In this document: one piece after another, positions 1 through 5,565 of the stretch | How positions within the stretch are numbered: position 1 is the stretch's first letter | Layout: every line of letters starts with the position of its first letter | Assembly: GCA_947478985.1 (NCBI GenBank) | Contig: CANJYC010000139.1 | Coordinates: 1-5,627 of the forward strand | Length of the DNA: 5,627 nucleotides | Source of the DNA: Acidobacteriota bacterium | GTDB lineage: Bacteria; Acidobacteriota; Vicinamibacteria; Vicinamibacterales; UBA2999 | Direction of reading: 5' to 3' | The notes under the pieces: model-generated | Told to the model about the DNA's origin: nothing | Database searches by the model: none | What the model saw: only the letters and a program-made list of their open reading frames with translations | Position numbers and translations under genes: made by a program

Positions 1-2032
1 AGATCCGGCGCGCCGGCACACGGTAGTTCAGGTTGACGCTCAGCCGATCGCTTGTCGACCGCCCTGTTGATTCGATTTGCGTCACCGTGCCGATGCCGGG
101 CTCGGGCCGTACGCCGAATGCGTCCGGTGCATTGATGTTGATCGAACGCAACTGATTGCGCCCGCGCATGAACTGATACGACGCCTGTACGTTCAGCGTC
201 TGCGTGAACGGGTGCTCGATGCCGATCGACGCCTGATGCACGTACGGGAGACCCAACCCCGGCGCCGCCTGCACGCGGCCACCGGGCAGCACGATCGATG
301 ACGCGCCGGCGGCGGGATCGGGATACCCGGGATTGAGAATCAGCAGATCGCGCTGGCTGACCCCGTCGACGCGCAGCGTCTGGTCGTAGAGGTTCGAGTC
401 GTACCAGTCGTGGAAGATGCCGTACCCGCCCCTCACGATCGTTTTCGACCGTGGCATGTTCCAGGTGAAGCCGAGACGCGGCATCAGGTTCAGCGCCGCG
501 TCGACGTGGTTCTGCATCTCCTGGCGGACACCCACGCTCATCGACAGCTGCCGGTTGAGCCGGAAGTCATCCTGCCAGTAGAAGCCGAGCTGGTACTGCG
601 TGAATGCCGTATCGACCTGCCCGAGGCGCTGGGTGAACGTATTCGGCAGGCCGGCCCTGAACGCGTCGAGGCCGCTGAAGGTAAACGTCCCCGCTGCGTT
701 CCGTGCATCGACGTTGCGATAGTTCCCGGCATCAAGCAGCGCACCGACGCGCATGGCATGCCGGCGTCCGACGTTGAAATCGAAGTTGTCGGCGAGGTTG
801 AGGGTCTTGGTCCGGTTGCGGCTGGAGATGCCGGCACCGCCGCTGCTGAACGCGTCGATGACGACCACCGACACGGCATCGCTCACCGACTGCGACACGG
901 CGTCGCTGTCGTTGAGCTGGAGGCGGAACTCGTTGAGGTTGGCCCGGCGGACCACCGTCTGCACCGACGCGCGGATCTGCTGCTCGTTGCCGGTCCGGCT
1001 GTAGGCCCGCTCCATGAGGCTGAAGTCCCCGACGCCGAGATTACGCCGGTCGTTCTGGCTATTGCGGTATTCAAGACGGAGGGTGCTGTTCGGGGAGAGC
1101 GTCTGGTCAAAACCCACCGTGACGTTCGTCTGGTCGAACGGACGCCGCACCTGATCGAGCACACTGCCCGCCGGTGTCAATGCGACGATCGTGCCGGAAT
1201 CGAACGACCGGTTGCCGTCCACGTTGACACGCAGCGAGCTGCGGCTCTTCACCACCGGGCCGCGCACTCCCATCGTGAAGCGGCGGAACTGCTCCGGCGT
1301 CTGCGTTCTGGCGAAGGCATTTCGCGCATTGAGCACGTCGCTGCGCAACCCGAGATTGGCGTTGCCGCTCCAGGTGGTCAGGCCGGCGCGCGTGATGATT
1401 TCCACCTGCACGCGGCCGGCATCGTGGTTGTCCGCAGAGAAGGAGTTGGTCCGGAACCGGATCTGACGAATCTCGTCGCGATTGGGAAGCCGCCCGCCGC
1501 GGAAGCCGTTGACCTGGAAGACGGCGCCAGCGCCGCCTGTCATCGCTTCGAGCTGCGCCTGCATCTCGTCCGGATCGTCGGAGAGCTCGGCGATGTCCGC
1601 CTCGTCGAGCGTGGTGCTCATGGCGTTGCCGCGGCGATCGTCGGTGGCCGAGGTGTCTGTGACAACCACCTGCTCCTCCAGCCCGGCAATACCCAGCGTC
1701 ATCGCCTGCGTGTTATTGCCGCGCCGCAACGTCACGGTGCGGTCGCTCGGTACGAAGCCGGCAAACTCCACATGCACCTGAACGGCGCCGATGGGCAGAC
1801 TTGGCACTGTGACGGTGCCCCGCTCGTCCGCAATCGCGCTTGTCGGCGGCACCCCGTCGGCAGTGACGCGCACAGACGCCCCTGGCACGGCGCCGCCGGA
1901 CTGATCGACCACGGTGACGCGCAGCTGCGCCGGCTGTGCCGTCTGCGCGAACGCCACGACTGACGCGCCCAACGTCCACGTCATCATGAGGGCGATCAAC
2001 CGGGAGATGGTGCGAGCAGACATGGGCGTCAT
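1..2032 (-). CDS. TonB-dependent receptor-like outer-membrane protein with N-terminal carboxypeptidase-regulatory-like domain (3' end beyond window)
   Basis: The minus strand is open without interruption from ATG 2032 to the left edge (677 codons, no stop), so the C-terminus is missing. Residues 1-29 are a signal peptide ending AFA before Gln30. Residues about 35-115 form a CarboxypepD_reg-like beta-sandwich (VVDQSGGAVPGASVRV, later AGFVPSDRTVTLR). EEQVVVT at 119-125 may serve as a TonB box. A short, divergent plug follows: SDDPDEMQAQL at 151-161, VNGFRGGRLPN at 174-184, EIRQIRFRTNSFSA at 187-200, and VQVEIITRAG at 208-217, the last matching the plug-end motif of Oar-like receptors. The remainder shows alternating beta-strand patterns of an outer-membrane barrel, for example FRLNRQLSMSVGVRQE. 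No STN domain is present, and the substrate is unknown. The start lies 2 bases after the upstream stop without a clear ribosome site, suggesting translational coupling; Met4 (ATG 2023) is an alternative. Family members often reach about 900-1,100 residues. The receptor class is confident; transport activity is inferred. Confidence 0.9.
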   Translation of the reverse strand, partial: MTPMSARTISRLIALMMTWTLGASVVAFAQTAQPAQLRVTVVDQSGGAVPGASVRVTADGVPPTSAIADERGTVTVPSLPIGAVQVHVEFAGFVPSDRTVTLRRGNNTQAMTLGIAGLEEQVVVTDTSATDDRRGNAMSTTLDEADIAELSDDPDEMQAQLEAMTGGAGAVFQVNGFRGGRLPNRDEIRQIRFRTNSFSADNHDAGRVQVEIITRAGLTTWSGNANLGLRSDVLNARNAFARTQTPEQFRRFTMGVRGPVVKSRSSLRVNVDGNRSFDSGTIVALTPAGSVLDQVRRPFDQTNVTVGFDQTLSPNSTLRLEYRNSQNDRRNLGVGDFSLMERAYSRTGNEQQIRASVQTVVRRANLNEFRLQLNDSDAVSQSVSDAVSVVVIDAFSSGGAGISSRNRTKTLNLADNFDFNVGRRHAMRVGALLDAGNYRNVDARNAAGTFTFSGLDAFRAGLPNTFTQRLGQVDTAFTQYQLGFYWQDDFRLNRQLSMSVGVRQEMQNHVDAALNLMPRLGFTWNMPRSKTIVRGGYGIFHDWYDSNLYDQTLRVDGVSQRDLLILNPGYPDPAAGASSIVLPGGRVQAAPGLGLPYVHQASIGIEHPFTQTLNVQASYQFMRGRNQLRSININAPDAFGVRPEPGIGTVTQIESTGRSTSDRLSVNLNYRVPARRI

Positions 2033-2034
2033 GG

Positions 2035-3060
2035 CTATTTCTTGGTGAACGTGTCGCCCTTGAAGGTCGGATTGATCCGGTAGCTCGAGACCGTCCACTC
2101 CTCGTTCGTCTGATCGTTGACCCCGCGCGTCATGAGATGTGGAAGTTTGATGCCATTCACCGTCTTGTAGTCGCCGAGCGTCATGCGCAGCGTGGCCTGC
2201 TGCGGCCTGGGTGGCGCCGCGGGGCGGTCGGCCGGAGCGACCGGCGCCGCCGACCCGTCTCCCCGACCACCCCGCCGCCCGAAGCCGACCGGCGGCGCGA
2301 ATCCCTGCCAGGTGAGCATCACGGGTAAGTGCGTGGCCTGGTCGAGGAAGATGCGCGTTGCCGCGCCGTCGGCCGGTTTCACTTCGACGACGTCTGCCTT
2401 GCCGTCCGGCGACTCGGCAACACCGACCCAGCTCACCGGGTCGGTGGTCGTCAGCAGGAACGCCAGCGTGAAGCGCGCGAGTTCCTCCTGGCGCTGCCGA
2501 ATCTGCAGTTGCCGAATCTGCTCGGGATCGAACTGCCGGCCGCCGCGTCCCTGTCCCGGCTGACCCGCCGCTGCGGGCGGCTGGTCGGCAGCGTCGCGGC
2601 GCTGTCCGCCAGCTCGCGGGCCGTCACCGCGGCCGAATCCAAATCCGCCGCCCCCGTCACGACCGCCCCCATCGGGACCAGCGCCACGGAAGCCGAATCC
2701 GCCGCCGCCGGAATTCTCATCCCAGATCTCCGCGCCGTTCAGCACCTGCGTACGGACGATGGCCGGACCCCCGCCCGGAGGACTCAGGTCCTCGTCGCGC
2801 CGAAGCTTGTCGGGAAGAGCCAGCTGGACTTGAAGTTCGCCGCTGATGGTGTTCTGCCCCGCCGTTCTCTTGAAGTCCCCCTTGGCCTGCAGGGTCTTCA
2901 CGGCGCGGATCTTCTCGTCGCCGCCAAGCGCTTTCCGCGCATCGGCGATGAGCGCCGCGCCCCTGGCCGCGTCCTGAGCGAGGGCCCTGCCACCGGAGGC
3001 AAGAACCAGAGCTGCCACGAAAATCGCCGCTCGATACAGGTTGGGTCGCATCATGCGCAT
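2035..3060 (-). CDS. exported LolA-like protein with glycine-rich inserts, paired with the receptor gene
   Basis: A 341-residue protein. Residues 1-28 are a signal peptide with cleavage after ALA (26-28), so the mature protein is probably periplasmic. The N-terminal part (30-115) has a helix, ARGAALIADARKALGG, then strands in the style of LolA/outer-membrane-lipoprotein-sorting folds (VKTLQAKGDFKR, LPDKLRRDEDL, VLNGAEIWDE). Residues about 117-175 are a Gly/Arg/Phe-rich low-complexity insert, and 253-288 a second Gly- then Pro/Ala-rich insert. Between and after them the strand pattern resumes (VAESPDGKADVVEV 214-227, ATRIFLDQATHLPVML 234-249, LGDYKTVNGIKLPHLM 295-310, EEWTVSSYRIN 320-330). AAGAGGAA at 3063-3070 is a good ribosome site for Met1; Met3 (ATG 3054) is also well placed. 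The gene directly precedes the receptor by 2 bases, so co-transcription is very likely. I recall similar proteins beside Oar-like receptors in Acidobacteriota, but no function is established. The fold assignment is moderate; a lipoprotein or ligand-handling role is inference. Confidence 0.85.
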   Translation of the reverse strand: MRMMRPNLYRAAIFVAALVLASGGRALAQDAARGAALIADARKALGGDEKIRAVKTLQAKGDFKRTAGQNTISGELQVQLALPDKLRRDEDLSPPGGGPAIVRTQVLNGAEIWDENSGGGGFGFRGAGPDGGGRDGGGGFGFGRGDGPRAGGQRRDAADQPPAAAGQPGQGRGGRQFDPEQIRQLQIRQRQEELARFTLAFLLTTTDPVSWVGVAESPDGKADVVEVKPADGAATRIFLDQATHLPVMLTWQGFAPPVGFGRRGGRGDGSAAPVAPADRPAAPPRPQQATLRMTLGDYKTVNGIKLPHLMTRGVNDQTNEEWTVSSYRINPTFKGDTFTKK

Positions 3061-3062
3061 GA

Positions 3063-3070
3063 TTCCTCTT
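3063..3070 (-). promoter_or_regulatory. ribosome binding site of the LolA-like gene
   Basis: Read on the minus strand this is AAGAGGAA, 2 bases before ATG 3060 and 8 bases before the in-frame ATG 3054. It supports translation from one of these two starts but does not decide between them. Either gives an intact signal peptide. Confidence 0.6.
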
Positions 3071-3269
3071 GAGGCGATCTTGGCACGGCCTCTCGCGATG
3101 AAGCCGTGAAACGCCTGTGACGATCCCGGGACAGCGCGTCACCGATGCAGACGATGCTCACGTGCGCCTGGCCGTCACCGTGGGACATGCGGTGTCGCCG
3201 GAAGCGTGCCCTGCCACGAGGACGGCTCCTTGAAAGTGGTCGGTCGGCAGCTCGCCGCCCCGCGTATTC

Positions 3270-3304
3270 AGGCCTGTTCCTGCTACCTTGTCAGGTACGG
3301 GCCT
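3270..3304 (+). repeat. small imperfect hairpin upstream of the glycine-zipper gene
   Basis: TACCT (3284-3288) and AGGTA (3293-3297) are perfect inverted arms around the loop TGTC. AGGCC (3270-3274) and GGCCT (3300-3304) form an outer pair. The structure sits 30-65 bases before ATG 3335 and overlaps the only -10-like sequence there, so it could be an operator or a 5'-UTR hairpin. Chance occurrence in GC-rich DNA is possible. Confidence 0.3.
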
Positions 3305-3334
3305 TGCTCTCAGGGTTGTCGAGGGACTTGCTAG

Positions 3335-4285
3335 ATGGAGATCAGTAGAGGCGCGGTCGGAGTGATTGCTGGGTTGTGCCTGGGTGCTGGCGCCGGTGGC
3401 GCCTATCTCGCCACCCACAGTGCCGCCATCCCGGTTGTCACGAACCCGTCTGTAGCGGTCGGACTCGATGCTCCGACGCCGTCCCGCGTCGCGTCCTCAG
3501 AGACGCGCACGGATTCTGGGAATCCTGCGCCGAGCACGGCGGTGCCTGTGGCCGCACGTCGTGCCGTGGCGCCGCCGCCTTCGTCGATCCCGGCACGCGC
3601 AACGGCGCAGCCCCTCGGACAACCGACGCGGTTGCTCGAACCAAACGACGTGCCGATACCGCCGCCTCAGGACAGCGTCGCCGCCGGCGCTGTGTTGCCG
3701 GAGCCCGTACCGGCGGTGGAACCGGCGCCTCCCGTGCGAGAGGCCGCCACACCGCAGTTCGAAGAGCTGACCGTCGCCTCGGACTCAGTCATTGGACTTC
3801 GAGTTGATACCGCGCTGACGAGCGAGCGGGCGCGGGTTGAAGACGCGGTCATTGCGAGTGTCACGCGCGACGTGCGCGTGGGCGCGCGCATCGCTATTCC
3901 GGCCGGCGCCCGCGCCCAGGGGGAAGTCACGCTGGTCGAACGCGGCGGACGGCTGCGGGACCGGGCCCGCCTCGGCATTCGCTTCACGTCGATCGTGCTG
4001 GAGGATGGAACGCACGTGCCCATCGAGACCGATACGGTCTACCGGGAGGGCGATGATCCGTCTGGCGAGAGTGCCGCGAAGGTCAGCGCCAGCGCGATTG
4101 GCGGCGCCATCATCGGGGGCATTCTTGGGGGAGCCAAGGGTGCCATCCTCGGGGGCACGACCGGAGCAGGTGCGGGCAGCGCCGCGGTGCTGGCGGGCGG
4201 ACGCAATCCGGCACGGCTCCCCTCTGGTGCGCCCGTGACGGTTCGCCTCACGAGCCCCGTCACGGTTACCGTCGAACCGCAATGA
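3335..4285 (+). CDS. signal-anchored envelope protein with VirB10-like beta domain and glycine zipper
   Basis: A 316-residue protein whose function I do not recognise. Residues 6-27 are a hydrophobic glycine/alanine-rich segment, a signal anchor or signal peptide. Residues 31-140 are a Pro/Ala/Ser-rich, probably disordered linker suited to crossing the periplasm or peptidoglycan. Residues 145-235 form a beta-rich domain, SVIGLRVDTALTSERARVED then VRVGARIAIPAGARAQGEV. This resembles the VirB10/TrbI pattern in which a base-level 'vpaGt..i.v.l' strand is followed by 'iPkGsrv.G'. Residues 254-289 are a glycine zipper (GGAIIGGILGGAKGAILGG) like the YMGG/Omp-type zipper domains, which may insert into or oligomerise at a membrane. 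The C-terminal LPSGAPVTVRLTSPVTVTV resembles the opening of the same beta domain. GAGGG at 3321-3325 is a plausible ribosome site 9 bases before the ATG. No type IV secretion genes are nearby, so a VirB10 role is not claimed. The coding call is secure; the function is open. Confidence 0.85.
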   Translation: MEISRGAVGVIAGLCLGAGAGGAYLATHSAAIPVVTNPSVAVGLDAPTPSRVASSETRTDSGNPAPSTAVPVAARRAVAPPPSSIPARATAQPLGQPTRLLEPNDVPIPPPQDSVAAGAVLPEPVPAVEPAPPVREAATPQFEELTVASDSVIGLRVDTALTSERARVEDAVIASVTRDVRVGARIAIPAGARAQGEVTLVERGGRLRDRARLGIRFTSIVLEDGTHVPIETDTVYREGDDPSGESAAKVSASAIGGAIIGGILGGAKGAILGGTTGAGAGSAAVLAGGRNPARLPSGAPVTVRLTSPVTVTVEPQ

Positions 4286-4327
4286 GGACATCCTGGTACC
4301 CGCCACGCGCATGGCACGTCCTGGGGA

Positions 4328-4333
4328 TAGAAT
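4328..4333 (+). promoter_or_regulatory. possible -10 box before the DUF442 gene
   Basis: TAGAAT matches the sigma70 -10 consensus at five of six positions and lies 19 bases before ATG 4353. No recognisable -35 box stands 16-18 bases upstream. The preceding gene ends only 67 bases before the ATG, so read-through from it is an alternative source of transcription. Confidence 0.3.
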
Positions 4334-4339
4334 CACGGC

Positions 4340-4345
4340 GGAGGT
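4340..4345 (+). promoter_or_regulatory. ribosome binding site that fixes the DUF442 start
   Basis: GGAGGT lies 7 bases before ATG 4353, ideal spacing. This rules against the more upstream in-frame ATG at 4311, which would place 14 charged residues in front of the signal peptide and would bury the ribosome site inside the coding sequence. Confidence 0.85.
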
Positions 4346-4352
4346 ATCGAAC

Positions 4353-4880
4353 ATGATGACTCGACTGATGTTCGCGGTTGGTGTGGCCGCGATGCTCGCC
4401 GTTCCCGCTGCGGCACAGGTCCAGAAGAAGGACATGCCAGGGGTTCGGAACTACTCGCGTGTCGACGCAACAGTCGGATGCGGTGGCGCCACGGATCCGG
4501 CCGCAATCGCCGGGCTGAAGCGTGAAGGCTACGTGTCGGTCATCAACCTGCGGCTGCCGACGGAAGAGGGCGCCAACGTCGACGCCGAGCGCGCGGCGGC
4601 ACAGGCGGCCGGGATGAAATACATCTCGCTGCCCTTCAACGTGGCGGCACCGGACAGCAAGGTCGTTGATGCGTTTCTCGCGGCGGTGGCCGACAAGAGC
4701 AACCAGCCGGTGTTCGTCCACTGCGGCTCAGCCAATCGTGTCGGCGGCATGTGGATGGTCAAGCGGGTGCTGCAGGACAAGTGGGCGATCGATCGGGCCA
4801 CGACCGAGGCGGAAGCCATCGGGCTCACCAGCCCGGACCTGAAGAAGTTCGTCGCAAGTTACATCGCCGCGCACCAGTAG
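4353..4880 (+). CDS. exported DUF442 / beta-lactamase-hydrolase-like phosphatase-fold protein
   Basis: A 175-residue protein. Residues 1-21 are a signal peptide ending AAA before Gln22, so the mature enzyme should act in the periplasm. The rest fits the small DUF442/BLH-phosphatase-like family, related to dual-specificity tyrosine phosphatases. GYVSVINLRLPTEEG (59-73) is the conserved strand and 'lR..tEE' motif. An acidic helix follows, and YISLPFNV (90-97) is the next strand. VFVHCGSANRVGG (120-132) is the active-site P-loop with Cys124 and Arg129. This loop is CX4R, one residue shorter than the CX5R loop of classical tyrosine phosphatases and equal in length to a rhodanese loop, as usual in this family, so both phosphatase and sulfurtransferase activities have been proposed for such proteins. 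The C-terminal helix and EAEAIGLTSP complete the domain. It is followed by convergent sixA across a palindromic element. The substrate is unknown. The family is confident; catalysis is inferred. Confidence 0.88.
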   Translation: MMTRLMFAVGVAAMLAVPAAAQVQKKDMPGVRNYSRVDATVGCGGATDPAAIAGLKREGYVSVINLRLPTEEGANVDAERAAAQAAGMKYISLPFNVAAPDSKVVDAFLAAVADKSNQPVFVHCGSANRVGGMWMVKRVLQDKWAIDRATTEAEAIGLTSPDLKKFVASYIAAHQ

Positions 4881-4886
4881 GACGCG

Positions 4887-4898
4887 GGCGCGCGCGCC
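4887..4898. repeat. 12-bp GC-alternating palindrome after the DUF442 stop
   Basis: GGCGCGCGCGCC is a perfect self-complementary 12-mer starting 7 bases after the stop codon. It could form a short hairpin at the end of the transcript but has no U-tract, so an intrinsic terminator is only weakly supported. The alternating CG run is also Z-DNA-prone. Chance is possible in DNA this GC-rich. Confidence 0.3.
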
Positions 4899-4915
4899 TC
4901 GCCATTTGCAACTAC

Positions 4916-5048
4916 GAGTGCGTTGCGAAATTACAGGTGGCGGGTCCTGTCGCTGGACAGCCCCACCCGTGCTCGGCCCTGTCGGGCCTGCGGCGCGGGC
5001 GGGGCGCCCCGTCCAGCGCCACCCGCGAGCGTAATTCGCAACGCACTC
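4916..5048. repeat. 133-bp palindromic element with terminal inverted repeats (MITE-like, REP-like or structured RNA)
   Basis: The left end GAGTGCGTTGCGAAATTAC (4916-4934) and right end GTAATTCGCAACGCACTC (5031-5048) are reverse complements over 18 bases with one bulged A. TAC stands immediately outside both ends (4913-4915 and 5049-5051), as a 3-bp target duplication would. Inside are further self-complementary arms: GGTGG/CCACC (4936-4940, 4963-4967) closing CTGTC/GACAG (4947-4951, 4956-4960); GGCCC/GGGCC (4975-4979, 4984-4988) with a four-base loop; the palindrome GGGGCGCCCC (5001-5010); and GCTCG/CGAGC (4971-4975, 5026-5030), which could enclose the last two. The whole can be drawn as a branched, cloverleaf-like fold. 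It encodes no transposase. It occupies most of the space between two convergent genes, ending 4 bases before the sixA stop codon, so it may also work as a two-way terminator, although no U-tract is present. A non-autonomous mobile element is my preferred reading. Confidence 0.7.
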
Positions 5049-5052
5049 TACG

Positions 5053-5517
5053 TCACGGCTCGCCGGCCTCGGCAATCTCCTCGCGCCAGAGTTCCTTCCA
5101 CCTGTCACCGTCCGCCTCGAGCGCCACGCAGCCGTGGAGCGGAAACGGCATGCCCGGCACATCGGCATCGCCTGCAACAAGCAGGCGCAGGAGACGCGCC
5201 AGATGCGGCATATGGCCGACAATCGCGATGGCACGCGTCTCGCCCGCCAGTTGATCGCGCATCCACGCCGGTGGGTCATCGGGCTGGAGACAGCGCGCCG
5301 CCGAAAAGTGCGCGAACGGGCTGCAGATCCGCCACACCGCTTCGGCCGTCTGCCGGGCGCGCAGCTTGCCGCTGTGCCAGATCACCTCCGGCTTCGCCCC
5401 GCGTGTGGCGGCCGCCTGCGCGAGCCGCTCGACGTCGCGGAGACCATGTTCGGAGAGCGGGCGTGAGGCGTTGACGGTCGGGCCGACGGCATCCCCGTGA
5501 TGGATCAGCAAAATCAT
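5053..5517 (-). CDS. sixA: SixA-type phosphohistidine phosphatase (histidine phosphatase superfamily) with HHG motif
   Basis: A 154-residue protein, close to the 161 residues of E. coli SixA, which removes phosphate from phosphohistidine on signalling or phosphotransferase proteins in the cytoplasm. MILLIHHGDA opens the domain. His7 is the expected nucleophile, but the normally preceding arginine of the RHG motif is His6. RPLSEHG (19-25) is the typical SixA segment, WHSGKLRARQTAE (47-59) carries the conserved arginine region, and IVGHMPHL (99-106) contains the second catalytic His102. An alternative GTG start at 5547 adds ten residues not expected in the family, so ATG 5517 is preferred. There is no usable ribosome site before ATG 5517; instead a -10-like box ends 5 bases upstream, so the mRNA is probably leaderless. 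It is divergent from metK and convergent with the DUF442 gene. The family is confident; activity depends on whether His6 is tolerated. The gene symbol is by family resemblance. Confidence 0.88.
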   Translation of the reverse strand: MILLIHHGDAVGPTVNASRPLSEHGLRDVERLAQAAATRGAKPEVIWHSGKLRARQTAEAVWRICSPFAHFSAARCLQPDDPPAWMRDQLAGETRAIAIVGHMPHLARLLRLLVAGDADVPGMPFPLHGCVALEADGDRWKELWREEIAEAGEP

Positions 5518-5522
5518 CCTGA

Positions 5523-5528
5523 GATATA
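5523..5528 (-). promoter_or_regulatory. -10 box of a probable leaderless sixA transcript
   Basis: On the minus strand the hexamer is TATATC, separated from ATG 5517 by TCAGG. This puts the expected transcription start at the A of the start codon, consistent with the missing ribosome site. No good -35 hexamer is seen. It overlaps the plus-strand -10 box of metK by four bases. Confidence 0.45.
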
Positions 5529-5530
5529 CT
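5525..5530 (+). promoter_or_regulatory. -10 box of metK
   Basis: TATACT matches the sigma70 -10 consensus at five of six positions and lies 35 bases before ATG 5566, giving a short leader of roughly 29 bases. The -35 region is poor. The leader is too short for a SAM-binding riboswitch. Confidence 0.5.
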
Positions 5531-5555
5531 GGCTCGTTTCCGTACACCCCGATCG

Positions 5556-5561
5556 AAGGAG
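5556..5561 (+). promoter_or_regulatory. ribosome binding site of metK
   Basis: AAGGAG lies 4 bases before ATG 5566, a strong and well-placed Shine-Dalgarno sequence that fixes the metK start. Confidence 0.75.
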
Positions 5562-5565
5562 CATC

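Larger units (their letters stand above)
3061..3334. other. divergent intergenic region
   Basis: This 274-base spacer separates the minus-strand receptor unit from the plus-strand envelope gene and must hold the promoters of both. I see no convincing sigma70 -35/-10 pair on either strand. The best plus-strand candidate is an extended -10-like TGCTACCTT at 3281-3289, without a matching -35 box. A short open frame in this region (3145-3348) overlaps the start of the next gene, has no ribosome site and reads as arginine/cysteine-rich non-protein sequence, so it is not called. Confidence 0.5.

Noticed and set aside
410..1963. A 517-codon plus-strand open frame
   Set aside because: It lies wholly antisense to the receptor gene. 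Its translation is rich in His, Arg, Ala and Glu without any fold pattern, and it has no ribosome site. The minus strand gives a coherent signal peptide, regulatory domain, plug and barrel. Long antisense frames are expected in GC-rich genes.
2329..3072. A 247-codon plus-strand open frame
   Set aside because: Antisense to the LolA-like gene, with no recognisable motif and no signal; the minus-strand product has a signal peptide and a good ribosome site.
3145..3348. Small plus-strand frame in the divergent spacer
   Set aside because: No ribosome site, overlap with the next gene's start, and an arginine/cysteine-rich sequence without features.
4311..4352. Upstream ATG extending the DUF442 protein by 14 residues
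   Set aside because: No ribosome site before it, and the extension would bury GGAGGT inside the coding sequence and displace the signal peptide from the N-terminus.
3785..4435. A 216-codon minus-strand frame
   Set aside because: Antisense to the glycine-zipper gene and the start of the DUF442 gene; its translation lacks domain-like patterns, while both plus-strand products have clear architecture.
4923..5474. A 183-codon plus-strand frame covering the palindromic element and sixA antisense
   Set aside because: Arg/Pro/Ala-rich shadow translation; the opposite strand carries a clear histidine phosphatase.
5531..5565. SAM riboswitch before metK
   Set aside because: The leader predicted from the -10 box is only about 29 bases and contains no suitable stems or pseudoknot.
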